From NCBI RefSeq assembly GCF_014650435.1, contig NZ_BMUY01000009.1, positions 62,001-126,000 of the forward strand: a DNA stretch of 64,000 bases, in the 5' to 3' direction. Below, in pieces: positions 7,345-15,943 of the stretch (position 1 is its first letter; each line of letters begins with the position of its first letter). This stretch comes from Streptomyces tendae. GTDB taxonomy: Bacteria; Actinomycetota; Actinomycetes; Streptomycetales; Streptomycetaceae. A program made the position numbers and the translations under genes. The notes beneath the pieces are model-generated. The model was given only the letters and a program-made list of their open reading frames with translations. It made no database searches and was not told the origin of the DNA.

Positions 7345-8171
7345 GTGCCGTTGGGGTTCGGGCCGCCGCCCGGCTGCTGGTTCGCTGTGGCCGGTCGCGC
7401 AGTTCCCCGCGCCCCTTCAGGGCGCGTTCTGGTGACCGTCCGGTTTGAAGTGCGGGCCAGTTTGGCCAACAACGCCGCGTCTGCCGGCGCCGCCGCGTTC
7501 GGGTCGTTGTTGAAGTAGGTGTAGACGTCGCTCGTGTTCGGCCAGGTGGTGGTGATGCGGTCGATCCACGTTGCCAGGGAGCGGCGGCCGTAGTGGGGCC
7601 ACGCCGTGGCTCGGCCCTCGTGGAAGCGGACGTAGCCCCAGTCGGTGGTGCGCCACAGGGGGGTGACCGGGCGGGCGCGGACGTCCGCCCAGCACAGGGC
7701 CGCTTGCCGGGTCACGAGGACCTCGCGGGTCTCGGGCGTCCACCAGGACGCGTGCCGGGGTTCCACCGCGACCCGGGTGCCCGGTGGGAAGCAGGCCAGG
7801 CAGGTGTCCAGGAGGTCCGGGTCGGCGCGCAGGGTCGGCGGCAGTTGCAGCAGGACGGGGCCGAGGCGGTCGCCCAGACCGGCCACGTGGGTCATCAGGC
7901 GGTCGACCGGTTCGGCCGGGTCGCGCAGGCGTTTGATGTGCGTCAGGTAGCGGCTGGCCTTGACGGCGACCGTGAAGTCCGGTGGGACGCGGTCCCGCCA
8001 GGCCGCGAAGGTCTCCCTGGTCGGCAGGCGGTAGAAGGCGTTGTTGATCTCGACCGTCGCGAAGGCGGCCGCGTAGTGCTCCAGCCAGAGCCGGACCGGC
8101 AGACCGGGCGGGTAGAAGCTCTCCCGCCAGTCCCGGTACTGCCAGCCCGACGTGCCGACGAACAGGGTCAT
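7335..8171 (-). CDS. DUF72 (YecE-like) protein
   Basis: 278 residues. The DUF72 TIM-barrel signatures are clear: FVGTSGWQYRDWRESFYP, VEINNAFYRLPTRETFAAWRD, FTVAVKASRYLTHIKRLRDP, GPVLLQLPPTL, AVEPRHASWW and the terminal DVYTYFNNDPNAAAPADAALL. The biochemical role of DUF72 is not settled. GATGGGGG precedes the ATG at 8171. The family domain ends near residue 248; the last 30 residues (PEGARGTARPATAN...) are encoded by a dispersed Streptomyces intergenic repeat, so the present stop is probably secondary and the tail non-functional. Confidence 0.85.
   Translation of the reverse strand: MTLFVGTSGWQYRDWRESFYPPGLPVRLWLEHYAAAFATVEINNAFYRLPTRETFAAWRDRVPPDFTVAVKASRYLTHIKRLRDPAEPVDRLMTHVAGLGDRLGPVLLQLPPTLRADPDLLDTCLACFPPGTRVAVEPRHASWWTPETREVLVTRQAALCWADVRARPVTPLWRTTDWGYVRFHEGRATAWPHYGRRSLATWIDRITTTWPNTSDVYTYFNNDPNAAAPADAALLAKLARTSNRTVTRTRPEGARGTARPATANQQPGGGPNPNGTHP
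7380..7426. repeat. Dispersed Streptomyces repeat (GGTCGCGCAGTTCCCCGCGCC type)
   Basis: The stretch GTTCGCTGTGGCCGGTCGCG followed by CAGTTCCCCGCGCCCCTT and a GCGCCC...GGGCGC stem is one I know as a frequent intergenic element in Streptomyces genomes, often at gene ends. Here it lies inside the 3' end of the DUF72 reading frame. Confidence 0.6.
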
Positions 8172-8205
8172 ACCCCCATCAAAGCACCGAGCGGTGGCGC
8201 CCGGG

Positions 8206-9300
8206 CTACAGGTACAGCCCGGCCTCCGTGCCCGCCCGCGGCTCCGGCAGCGCCGTCGGCGAGGTGCCCCGGCGCAACGCGTACAGCTCCGCCAGGGTGG
8301 CGCCCTCGCGGCCGACGCCCTCTTCCGTGCCGAGCCAGTCCACCGCCTCCCGCCGGGTCAGCGGGCCGACCTCGATGCGGGCCAGGCAACGGCCGGGGCG
8401 GACCACGGCGGGGTGCAGGCGCTCCAGGTCCTCGTTGGTGGTGACGCCGACCAGGACGTTGCGGCCCTGGCCGAGGAGTCCGTCGGTGAGGTTCAGCAGG
8501 CGGGAGAGGGCCTGGCCCGCCGTGTGCTTGGCCTCGCCGCGGATCAGTTCGTCGCAGTCCTCCAGCAGCAGCAGTCGCCAGCGGCCCTTGCCCGCCGCGT
8601 CCTCCTCGCCGATGGCGATGTCCATCAGATAGCCGACGTCGGAGAAGAGCCGCTCCGGATCGAGGACGCAGTCCACCTGGCACCAGTCCCGCCAGGAACG
8701 GGCCAGCGTGCGCAGCGCCGAGGTCTTGCCGGTGCCCGGCGGCCCGTGCAGGAGCAGCAGTCGGCCCGCGATGTCCTCGGGCGTCGTCTTCATCAGGCCG
8801 TCCATCGCCTCGGCGACCGGCGCCGTGTAGTTGGCCCGGACCTCGTCCCAGGTGCCCGCGGCGATCTGGCGGGTGGTGCGGTGCGGGCCGCGCCGCGGGG
8901 AGACGTACCAGAACCCCATCGTCACGTTCTCCGGCTGCGGCTCGGGCTCGTCCGCCGCCCCGTCCGTCGCCTCGCCGAGCACCTTCTCGGCGAGGTCGGC
9001 GCTGGTCGCCGTCACCGTGACGTCGGCGCCCCGGTTCCAGCGCGAGATCAGCAGCGTCCAGCCGTCGCCCTCCGCCAGCGTCGCGCTGCGGTCGTCGTCG
9101 CGGGCGATCCGCAGCACGCGCGCGCCGGGAGGCAGCAGCGTGGCGCCGGACCGTACGCGGTCGATGTTCGCCGCGTGCGAGTACGGCTGCTCACCCGTGG
9201 CGAAACGGCCGAGGAACAACGCGTCGACGACATCGGACGGGGAGTCGCTGTCGTCCACGTTGAGCCGGATCGGCAGGACTTCGTGCGGATTCACGGACAT
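8206..9300 (-). CDS. AAA-family ATPase with N-terminal DUF5925-type domain
   Basis: 364 residues from the ATG at 9300; the frame is open further upstream but that part is low quality and crosses the esterase promoter. The ATPase core has Walker A LLLHGPPGTGKTSALRTLA (about residue 190), Walker B LLLLEDCDELI, sensor 1 VLVGVTTNED and an arginine-finger region HPAVVRPGRC, as in ClpX/CDC48-type modules. The N-terminal 150 residues (LPIRLNVDDSDSPSDVVDALFLGRFATG...) match a Streptomyces-specific domain I associate with DUF5925. Partner or substrate unknown; it stands alone. Confidence 0.78.
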   Translation of the reverse strand: MSVNPHEVLPIRLNVDDSDSPSDVVDALFLGRFATGEQPYSHAANIDRVRSGATLLPPGARVLRIARDDDRSATLAEGDGWTLLISRWNRGADVTVTATSADLAEKVLGEATDGAADEPEPQPENVTMGFWYVSPRRGPHRTTRQIAAGTWDEVRANYTAPVAEAMDGLMKTTPEDIAGRLLLLHGPPGTGKTSALRTLARSWRDWCQVDCVLDPERLFSDVGYLMDIAIGEEDAAGKGRWRLLLLEDCDELIRGEAKHTAGQALSRLLNLTDGLLGQGRNVLVGVTTNEDLERLHPAVVRPGRCLARIEVGPLTRREAVDWLGTEEGVGREGATLAELYALRRGTSPTALPEPRAGTEAGLYL

Positions 9301-9391
9301 GCCGCCATGATCGGGCACCCGGCCGCCGCACGCACCCGCTTTCCCGGGCACACGTGCGGCACGGACGCGCGGGGCGTCGCGCCTCGGCGGC

Positions 9392-9426
9392 CGTTCAAAC
9401 GCCCGATTTTCGTCCGAATTTGAACG
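9392..9426. promoter_or_regulatory. Inverted repeat before the SGNH esterase
   Basis: Perfect 8-bp arms CGTTCAAA and TTTGAACG separated by 19 bp, in an AT-richer stretch between the divergent AAA ATPase and esterase genes. It is followed by TTGACA at 9442, a plausible -35 box for the esterase. Candidate operator. Confidence 0.45.
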
Positions 9427-9516
9427 AGTGTCAGCCAATTGTTGACATGAGCACTTCCAGTCAACGCGCGTAGCCGCTACCACGGTTGTGGCAGCAATCC
9501 TGCTAAGGGAGGTTCC

Positions 9517-10323
9517 ATGAGACGTTTCCGACTTGTCGGGTACCTGAGTTCACTCCTCCTCGCCGCCGGCGCCGCCCTCACCGGGGCCGCGACCGCCCAG
9601 GCGGCCCAACTCGCCGCAGCCGACGGCTATGTGGCCCTCGGCGACTCCTACTCCTCCGGGGTCGGATCGGGCAGCTACATCAGCTCCAGCGGCGACTGCA
9701 AGCGCAGCACGAAGTCCCACCCGTACCTGTACGCGGCCGCCCACTCGCCCTCCACGTTCGACTTCACCGCCTGTTCCGGCGCCCGTACGGGTGATGTTCT
9801 CTCCGGACAGCTCGGCCCGCTCAGCGCCGGCACCGGCCTCGTCTCGATCAGCATCGGCGGCAACGACGCCGGGTTCGGCGACACCATGACGACCTGTGTG
9901 CTCCAGTCCGACAGCTCCTGCCTGTCGCGGATCGCCACCGCGGAGGCGTACGTCGACTCGACGCTGCCCGGCAAGCTCGACGGCGTCTACTCGGCGATCA
10001 GCGACAAGGCGCCGAACGCCCACGTCGTCGTCATCGGCTACCCGCGCTTCTACAAGCTCGGCACCACCTGCATCGGCCTGTCCGAGACCAAGCGGACGGC
10101 GATCAACAAGGCCTCCGACCACCTCAACACCGTCATCGCCCAGCGCGCCGCCGCCCACGGCTTCACCTTCGGCGACGTCCGCACCACCTTCACCGGCCAC
10201 GAGCTGTGCTCCGGCAGCCCCTGGCTGCACAGCGTCAACTGGCTGAACATCGGCGAGTCGTACCACCCCACCGCGGCCGGCCAGTCCGGCGGCTACCTGC
10301 CGGTCCTCAACGGCGCCGCCTGA
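9517..10323 (+). CDS. Secreted SGNH/GDSL lipase-esterase
   Basis: 268 residues. Signal peptide RRFRLVGYLSSLLLAAGAAL with cleavage near AQAAQ. SGNH blocks are all visible: block I VALGDSYSSG (nucleophile Ser), block II ACSGARTGD (oxyanion Gly), block III SIGGNDAGF (oxyanion Asn), block V YHPTAAG (His). Six Cys fit three disulfides, as in the Streptomyces rimosus GDSL lipase family. AAGGGAGG precedes the ATG. Its 3' end overlaps the convergent kinase gene by 31 bp. Role: extracellular lipase, phospholipase or esterase; the S. coelicolor counterpart by gene order would be SCO1725. Confidence 0.92.
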   Translation: MRRFRLVGYLSSLLLAAGAALTGAATAQAAQLAAADGYVALGDSYSSGVGSGSYISSSGDCKRSTKSHPYLYAAAHSPSTFDFTACSGARTGDVLSGQLGPLSAGTGLVSISIGGNDAGFGDTMTTCVLQSDSSCLSRIATAEAYVDSTLPGKLDGVYSAISDKAPNAHVVVIGYPRFYKLGTTCIGLSETKRTAINKASDHLNTVIAQRAAAHGFTFGDVRTTFTGHELCSGSPWLHSVNWLNIGESYHPTAAGQSGGYLPVLNGAA

Positions 10324-11981
10324 TCCGAGGCGGAAGGAGAAGAAGACGGAGAAGCGGGAGGAGAGGACGAGGAGGCCCCGCCGGTCGGGGTCTCCGTCTC
10401 CGTCCCCGTCCCGCAGGTCACCGAGAACGCCACCGCGTTCGACGTGGCCCGTACCGGAGTCCGCACCTCCACGCGCACGGCGCTCTCGAACGCGCCGCTG
10501 TCGTCGTGCGTCGTCACCACCACGGTGTCCTGACGCGAGCGGTCGCCGCCCGACGGGAAGGACAGCGTCCGCCACCCCGGGTCGGAGACCGACCCGTCCG
10601 CGGTCACCCAGCGATAGCCGACCTCCGCGGGCAGCCGCCCCACCGTGAACGTCGCCGTGAAGACGGGCGCCCGGTCGTGCGGCGGCGGACAGGCCCCCTT
10701 GTAGTGGGTGCGCGAGCCCACGACGGACACCCGCACCGACTGCGGCGCGGGAGTGCTCTCCCCGCTGCCGCTCCCGGAGGACGCCGACGGACTCGGCCCC
10801 CCGCCGCCCGTCGCCGCGGACGTGGCCCCCGGGTCCGGGCTCCCGCTCGAACCCTGCGTCCCCGCACCGCCGTCCGAGCGGTCCAGCAGCGCGTACGTCA
10901 GTCCGGCCAGCGCCAGGACCAGCACGGCCAGCCCCGCCGCCAGGGCGGCACGCGCCCGCCGGTCCCGGCTCCTCGACTCGCCGGACGCACCGGGCGCGGA
11001 CGTGCCCCCGGTCGCCGGCCCGGGCATCGGAGGCGTCGACGCGGTGGGCACCCCCGGTGACCCCGGCGCCCCGGGCGACCCCGGGTCGGCCACGACCGTA
11101 GGGGCGTACGCGCCGGACGGCGCCCCGCCGGTGCGAGGTCCGCCGGACGGTGTCCCGCCGGCGCCCACCAGCCGCAGCTCACGCTCGGCCGCGTCCGCCG
11201 GGAGCCGCCCGGCCGGGTCCTTGCGCAGCAGGCCCGCCACCACCGGCCCGAGCGCACCGGCCCGGTGCGGCGGCGGCAACTCGTCGTCGACGATCGCCCG
11301 CAGGGTGCTCAGGGGCGTGTCCTGACGGAACGGAGAGACCCCCTCCACCGCCGCGTACAGCAGTACGCCCAGCGACCACAGGTCGGACGCGGGACCCGGC
11401 GTGCGGCCCAGCGCCCGTTCCGGCGCGAGGAACTCGGGCGAGCCGACGACCTCGCCGGTCATGGTCAGCGCCTCGCTGCCCTCGACCCTGGCGATGCCGA
11501 AGTCGGTGAGCACCACGCGGCCGTCGTTCGCCAGCAGCACGTTGGCCGGCTTCACGTCCCGGTGCAGCACCCCCGCGGCGTGCGCGGCCCGCAGCGCGGC
11601 CAGCACCTCGGCACCGATCAGCGCGGCCCGCCCGGGCTCCAACGGGCCCTCGGCGGCCAGCAGATCGGCCAGGGACAGCCCGCGGACCAGTTCCATCACG
11701 ATCCACGGCCGGCCGCCGTCGGTGGCCACGTCGTACACCGTGACCACGTTGGGGTGGGAGATCCGGGCGGCGGCCCACGCCTCGCGCTCCAGCCGGGCGT
11801 ACATCCGCCCGACGTCGGCCTGCGGCAGTCCGGCGGGGGCGCGCACCTCCTTGACGGCGACCTCGCGCCGCAGCAGCTCGTCGCGGGCGCGCCACACGGT
11901 GCCCATGCCGCCCTCGCCGAGCGGCGACAGGAGCCGGTAGCGGCCGGCGATCACACGCTCACCGTCGGGTTCTCCGGACAC
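10293..11981 (-). CDS. Membrane Ser/Thr protein kinase (PASTA-less, Hanks type)
   Basis: 562 residues. Kinase domain about residues 12-280: P-loop LGEGGMGTVW, catalytic Lys in VAVKEV, HRDVKPANVLL catalytic loop, DFG in LTDFGIARV, and SPEFLAPERA. Then a Gly/Pro/Ser linker, one transmembrane helix (LAAGLAVLVLALAGLTYALL) and an extracellular domain of about 170 residues with beta strands (YRWVTADGSVSDPGWRTL), no PASTA repeats. The outside domain is the likely sensor. Start is a GTG. Neighbour genes are an ECF sigma factor and anti-sigma on the other strand, an attractive but unproven link. Confidence 0.9.
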   Translation of the reverse strand: MSGEPDGERVIAGRYRLLSPLGEGGMGTVWRARDELLRREVAVKEVRAPAGLPQADVGRMYARLEREAWAAARISHPNVVTVYDVATDGGRPWIVMELVRGLSLADLLAAEGPLEPGRAALIGAEVLAALRAAHAAGVLHRDVKPANVLLANDGRVVLTDFGIARVEGSEALTMTGEVVGSPEFLAPERALGRTPGPASDLWSLGVLLYAAVEGVSPFRQDTPLSTLRAIVDDELPPPHRAGALGPVVAGLLRKDPAGRLPADAAERELRLVGAGGTPSGGPRTGGAPSGAYAPTVVADPGSPGAPGSPGVPTASTPPMPGPATGGTSAPGASGESRSRDRRARAALAAGLAVLVLALAGLTYALLDRSDGGAGTQGSSGSPDPGATSAATGGGGPSPSASSGSGSGESTPAPQSVRVSVVGSRTHYKGACPPPHDRAPVFTATFTVGRLPAEVGYRWVTADGSVSDPGWRTLSFPSGGDRSRQDTVVVTTHDDSGAFESAVRVEVRTPVRATSNAVAFSVTCGTGTETETPTGGASSSSPPASPSSSPSASDQAAPLRTGR

Positions 11982-12178
11982 GGGCGCCCCCTATGACGTC
12001 GCGCGCGGACCCTACACAAAGTAGCCCAGCCCGGTGCGGATGCGGCCCCCCTGACGCCGATCCGGCGCGGGGACTGGCGTTTTCGGGCCGCTCGTCCGTA
12101 ACCCCTGCGGAGGGCGGGCCACCGCGCGCCCGGTGACGACGCGGACGGGCCGGACACGGTCCGCGGAGAGGGGGACGG

Positions 12179-12721
12179 GTGGAGGCGGACGAGCTGCTGG
12201 AGCTGGTGGCGGGCGGCGACCAGAAGGCATTCGAGGAGCTGTACGGGCTGGTGTCGGGGCCGGTGTTCGGACTCGTGCGGCGCGTGGTGCGCGACCCCGC
12301 GCAGTCGGAGGAGGTGGCGCAGGAGGTACTGCTCGAACTGTGGCGGTCCGCGGCGCGCTTCGACCCGCGCCGGGGCAGCGCCCTGTCGTGGATCCTCACC
12401 GTCGCCCACCGCCGCGCCGTCGACCGGGTGCGCAGCGCCCGCGCGGCCGGCGAACGCGAACGGCGCGAGGCCCGCCGCGCCCACCAGCCCGCCTTCGACC
12501 AGGTCTCGGAGGAGGTCGAGGCGGGGCTCGAACGCGAGTGGGTGCGGCGCTGTCTCGACCGCCTGACCGCGCTGCAGCGCCAGTCGGTCACCCTCGCCTA
12601 CTACGACGGCTACACCTACCGGGAGGTGGCCGAGCGGCTCCGCCTCCCGCTGGGCACGGTGAAGACCCGGATGAGGGACGGGCTGGGCCGCCTGCGCGAC
12701 TGCCTGGGAGGCGCCGCATGA
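12179..12721 (+). CDS. ECF RNA polymerase sigma factor (SigK/SigL-like)
   Basis: 180 residues. Region 2: AFEELYGLVSGPVFGLVRRVVRDPAQSEEVAQEVLLELWRSAARFDP with the -10 recognition helix; region 4: LTALQRQSVTLAYYDGYTYREVAERLRLPLGTVKTRMRDGLGRLRD. GTG start preceded by GAGAGGGGG. It overlaps the anti-sigma gene by four bases (ATGA), so the two are co-translated, the classic sigma/anti-sigma arrangement. The RskA-type partner places it in the SigK group. Confidence 0.92.
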   Translation: MEADELLELVAGGDQKAFEELYGLVSGPVFGLVRRVVRDPAQSEEVAQEVLLELWRSAARFDPRRGSALSWILTVAHRRAVDRVRSARAAGERERREARRAHQPAFDQVSEEVEAGLEREWVRRCLDRLTALQRQSVTLAYYDGYTYREVAERLRLPLGTVKTRMRDGLGRLRDCLGGAA

Positions 12722-13470
12722 GCCGCTTCGCCCACTCGCTCGCCGCCCCCTACGCCCTGGACGCCCTGGAGGGCGCCGAACGGGTCCGCTTCGAACGGCA
12801 CCTGGAGGGCTGCGCCCGCTGCGCGGCCGAGGTGCGGGCGCTGTCCGAGGACACCGTCCGGCTGGCCCGGTCCACGGCCACCCCGGCGCCGCCCGCGCTG
12901 CGCGAGCGGGTCCTGTCCGCCGTACGCACCACCGCGCAGGAGCCCGCGCCCGCGCGCGGACCGGTCCCGCGGCGGTCGGCCGGGCATGTCCGGCCGCGTC
13001 TCCTGCTCGTGCCGTTCGCCACGGTGACGGCCGCGGCCGCGCTCGTGGTCGCGGCACTGTTCGCCGTACGGGCCCACCAGACCCAGGACGAGCTGGACAC
13101 CGCTCGGGACCGGGCACGTGAGATCGCCCACGTTCTGGCCGCTGCGGACGCCCGCGCGACGCGTGCTGCGGACGCCCGCGGCCGCGGTGTCGCCGTGGTC
13201 GCCTCCGTGTCCAGGGGGCGCGCGGTGGTGACCCTGAGCGGGTACGGCGAGCCGCCGGGCGACCGCGTGCGCCAACTGTGGCTGATGCGCCCCGGCGCTG
13301 AGCCGCGCTCCCTCGGGCTCTTCGACGGCGACACGCCCCTGATCGCCTCCGGCCTCAGCCGCTTTGCGACGTCACTCGCGGTGACCGTCGAGCCCGGCGG
13401 GGGGTCGGACCGGCCGACGACTGAGCCGGTCGTCCAACTCGCCCTGGAATCTGTCGGATTCGGAGAGTAA
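12718..13470 (+). CDS. RskA-type anti-sigma factor, membrane-bound
   Basis: 250 residues. The N-terminal zinc-binding anti-sigma motif is intact: HLEGCARCAAEV (H-X3-C-X2-C). One transmembrane helix follows (LLLVPFATVTAAAALVVAALFAV, about residue 96-118), a charged coiled-coil stretch (QDELDTARDRAREIAHVL) and an extracellular RskA domain (VVTLSGYGEPPGDRVRQLWLM). Role: holds the adjacent ECF sigma at the membrane until proteolysis releases it. No separate protease gene is nearby. Confidence 0.92.
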   Translation: MSRFAHSLAAPYALDALEGAERVRFERHLEGCARCAAEVRALSEDTVRLARSTATPAPPALRERVLSAVRTTAQEPAPARGPVPRRSAGHVRPRLLLVPFATVTAAAALVVAALFAVRAHQTQDELDTARDRAREIAHVLAAADARATRAADARGRGVAVVASVSRGRAVVTLSGYGEPPGDRVRQLWLMRPGAEPRSLGLFDGDTPLIASGLSRFATSLAVTVEPGGGSDRPTTEPVVQLALESVGFGE

Positions 13471-13585
13471 TCGTCAACCCCCTTACAGGGAAGGTGAATC
13501 CTGTGACCGCGATACACGCATGCCGTACCGGGGCGATAGGGTTACCCTGCCCGGGCCGGGTGGACTCGTACGGGTGGGGAGTGAC

Positions 13586-13855
13586 ATGGAACAGATAACA
13601 GTGCGCAGCAGGGCAAGGGTCCCTGCGATCACCTGCGGAAGCAGCGCGACCAGCTCGCGCCTCGACCGTCATCTCGCGGTGCTCGGCGGGCCTGCCCTGC
13701 CGCCGCGGGAGACCGTGGAGGCGACGTCGCTGATGCGTGAGCTGACCGCGCGTGAGCCCGCACACAAGCGCAGCAACCGGGGTGCCAGGGTGCGCCGGGT
13801 ATCGCTGTTCGCGCCACTGCGTCGACTGCGCCGCTCGCTGTTCGGCGGCAACTGA
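13586..13855 (+). CDS. Small basic protein of 89 residues, unknown
   Basis: Starts at ATG 13586 after GGGGAG; a longer in-frame ATG at 13520 lies ahead of the likely promoter. No domain recognised. It has a hydrophilic, Arg-rich C-terminus (KRSNRGARVRRVSLFAPLRRLRRSLFGGN) that could bind nucleic acid or a membrane surface. A TAGGGT -10-like box sits at 13537 within a palindrome (AGGGTTACCCT). It follows the sigma/anti-sigma operon by 115 bp and may be a target of that sigma, which is only a guess. Confidence 0.65.
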   Translation: MEQITVRSRARVPAITCGSSATSSRLDRHLAVLGGPALPPRETVEATSLMRELTAREPAHKRSNRGARVRRVSLFAPLRRLRRSLFGGN

Positions 13856-14066
13856 GGCCCGCGCTCCGGAGGGCACGCCTCCCGGCGCGGCGCCGCGGCA
13901 CTCGTCCGTCATCCCCACGGCACGCAGCGGCGCCCCGGTGTGCTCCCGAGCGCGGGGCCGTCCCGTACACCCGACTCCGTACGTCCGTCCCGCACGCGTC
14001 CGCCCGTTCCCGCACCGCCGTACCGTCCCGCCGTCTCCCCACCGGCGGTGACGCGCTCCGGCCCGT

Positions 14067-14894
14067 TCAGCGACCCCCGTGCGCGTACCGGCGCACCGCG
14101 AGCGGGACGAAGAGCGCGAGCAGCACCGCGCACCAGGCCAGCGACCCGGCGACCGGATGTGCCACCGGCCAGGCCGCTCCCTCCGGCACGGGCGCGTTGC
14201 CGAAGAGGTCCCGCAGCGCCGTGGTCACCGCGCTGATCGGGTTCCACTCCGCGACCGTGCGCAGCCAGCCCGGCAGTCCGTCGGCCGGGATGTAGGCGTT
14301 GGACAGCAGCGGCAGGACGAAGGTCGCGCCGCCCAGCTGACCGGCGGCCTCCTCGTTGCGGGTGAGCAGCCCCAGGAAGATCCCGATCCACGTCGTCGCG
14401 AACCGGAACAGCAGCAACAGCCCCACCGCGCCCGCCGCGCCGAGCGCACCGCCCTCCACCCGCCAGCCCACCGCGAGCCCGACGAGCAGCAGGGGCACCG
14501 TCCCGGCGGCCGTCACGAGCACGTCGGCGACCGACTGCCCGAGCGGCACGGCGGCCCGGCTCACCGGCAGCGTGCGCAGGCGGTCCGTCACGCCCCGGTG
14601 GGTGTCCTGGGCGGCCTGGAACATGCCCGTCATGATGCCGTTCGCGGCGGTGGCGACCAGCAACCCCGGCACCAGGAAGGCCCGGTACTCCTCACCCGGC
14701 ATGGCCAGCGCGCTGCCGAAGACGTAGCCGAAGAACAGCAGCATCGTGATCGGCATGGTCTGGGTGAGGATCAGCAGCCCCGGATTGTTCCGGACCCGTC
14801 GCAACTGGCGGCCCAGCATGGCCGCCCCGTCGTACGCCAGTCCGTAGGCCGGTCCGTGCGCAGAGCCGTACGATCCCGTCGTCACCGTGCTCAT
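14067..14894 (-). CDS. ABC-2 type exporter permease (DrrB-like)
   Basis: 275 residues with about six membrane helices (LLILTQTMPITMLLFFGYVF; FLVPGLLVATAANGIM; ADVLVTAAGTVPLLLVGLAV; AVGLLLLFRFATTWIGIFLGLL; FVLPLLSNAYIPADGLPGWL; LAWCAVLLALFVPLAV). The segment SNAYIPADGLPGWLRTVAEWNPIS is the DrrB/ABC2_membrane signature. Start overlaps the ATPase stop by four bases. Exports small hydrophobic compounds, perhaps an antibiotic. The 211 bp after its stop show no gene. Confidence 0.9.
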   Translation of the reverse strand: MSTVTTGSYGSAHGPAYGLAYDGAAMLGRQLRRVRNNPGLLILTQTMPITMLLFFGYVFGSALAMPGEEYRAFLVPGLLVATAANGIMTGMFQAAQDTHRGVTDRLRTLPVSRAAVPLGQSVADVLVTAAGTVPLLLVGLAVGWRVEGGALGAAGAVGLLLLFRFATTWIGIFLGLLTRNEEAAGQLGGATFVLPLLSNAYIPADGLPGWLRTVAEWNPISAVTTALRDLFGNAPVPEGAAWPVAHPVAGSLAWCAVLLALFVPLAVRRYAHGGR

Positions 14895-15880
14895 GCCACC
14901 AGCTCCCTGCCGTCGTTGCTGTCATCGCTGTTGTCGCGGCCGTTGCCGTCGCTGCCGTCGGTCAGGCGGAGGAAGACGTCGTCGAGGGTCGGCGGCCGCA
15001 GGCGCGCGTCCACCAGGGGCACGCCCGCCGCGTCGAGTTCGCGCACCAGGCGCGGCAGGGTCAGCGTCGGATCGGTGCTGACGGCCCCGACGGTGTGCCG
15101 CTCGTGGTCGAGGGCCGGCTCGGCACCGGTCAGCCGGTCCAGGACCGCCGCCGCCCGCGTCAGCGCTTCCGCGTCCGTGACGACGGCCTCCGCGTACGTC
15201 CCGACCAGGGCCTTGAGCGCGGCCGGTGACCCGGTGTGCGCGACCCGGCCGCGGTCCACCAGGGCGATGTCGTCCGCCAGACGGTCGGCCTCCTCCAGGT
15301 ACTGCGTGGTGAGCAGCACGGTGGTGCCGTCCGCCTTCAGGGCGCGCACGGCGTCCCAGATCCGGTTCCGGCTGGCCGGGTCGAGCCCGGTCGTGGGCTC
15401 GTCCAGGAACAGCACGTCGGGGCGGCGCACCAGGCTCGCGGCCAGGTCGAGGCGGCGCCGCATTCCGCCGGACAGGGTGGCGGCGGGCCGGTCGGCGGCG
15501 TCGGCCAGGCCGAAGCGGTCGAGCAACTCGTCGGCCCGCGCCGCCGCGTTCCGCACCCGGTGCAGCCGGGTGAACAGCCGCAGGTTCTGCCGTCCGGTGA
15601 GGTCCCCGTCCACCGACGCGTACTGCCCGGTCACCCCGATCCGGCGGCGGACCGCGGCGGCCTCGCGCACCAGGTCGTGCCCGGCGATCCGGGCCGACCC
15701 GGCGTCCGGCCGCAGCAGCGTCGTCAGCAGCCGGACCGCCGTGGTCTTGCCGGCCCCGTTCGGCCCGAGCAGCCCGCAGACGGTGCCCTCGGCCACCGCG
15801 AGATCCAGGCCGCGCAGGGCGTGCACGGCGCCGAAGCGCTTCTCCAGACCCTCACTAAGTACAGCGTACGTAGTAGTCAT
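14891..15880 (-). CDS. ABC exporter ATP-binding protein (DrrA-like)
   Basis: 329 residues. Walker A GPNGAGKTTAV, signature LSGGMRRRLD, Walker B VLFLDEPTTGLDP, H-loop region TTQYLEEADRLADD, and the DrrA-type C-terminal domain (PTLDDVFLRLT). I start at ATG 15880, giving MTTTYAVLSEGLEKRFG; a GTG at 15898 is possible but lies inside an operator. One operator copy (15856-15872) falls within codons 3-8 of this gene. Pairs with the permease; the divergent TetR gene is the likely repressor. Confidence 0.92.
   Translation of the reverse strand: MTTTYAVLSEGLEKRFGAVHALRGLDLAVAEGTVCGLLGPNGAGKTTAVRLLTTLLRPDAGSARIAGHDLVREAAAVRRRIGVTGQYASVDGDLTGRQNLRLFTRLHRVRNAAARADELLDRFGLADAADRPAATLSGGMRRRLDLAASLVRRPDVLFLDEPTTGLDPASRNRIWDAVRALKADGTTVLLTTQYLEEADRLADDIALVDRGRVAHTGSPAALKALVGTYAEAVVTDAEALTRAAAVLDRLTGAEPALDHERHTVGAVSTDPTLTLPRLVRELDAAGVPLVDARLRPPTLDDVFLRLTDGSDGNGRDNSDDSNDGRELVA
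15856..15872. promoter_or_regulatory. TetR operator copy 1, inside the ATPase coding start
   Basis: TAAGTAC-AGC-GTACGTA, a palindrome with 6 of 7 matching arm positions. The 16-bp core GTACAGCGTACGTAGT (15859-15874) is repeated exactly in inverse orientation at 15897-15912. It overlaps early codons of the ATPase gene. Confidence 0.75.
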
Positions 15881-15898
15881 GGGTCGACCATAGCGCAC

Positions 15899-15915
15899 TA
15901 CGTACGCTGTACGTA
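15899..15915. promoter_or_regulatory. TetR operator copy 2, between exporter and TetR genes
   Basis: Perfect palindrome TACGTAC-GCT-GTACGTA, 28 bp upstream of the TetR start and 19 bp upstream of the ATPase start. Centre-to-centre distance to copy 1 is 43 bp, about four turns. Strong candidate for autoregulation and exporter repression. Confidence 0.8.
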
Positions 15916-15943
15916 ACTAGGATGGTGGCCGAGGTGATGCACG

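Noticed and set aside
9301..9483. Extended start of the AAA ATPase
   Set aside because: Extra residues are Arg/Cys-rich and cross the AT-rich esterase promoter with its inverted repeat.
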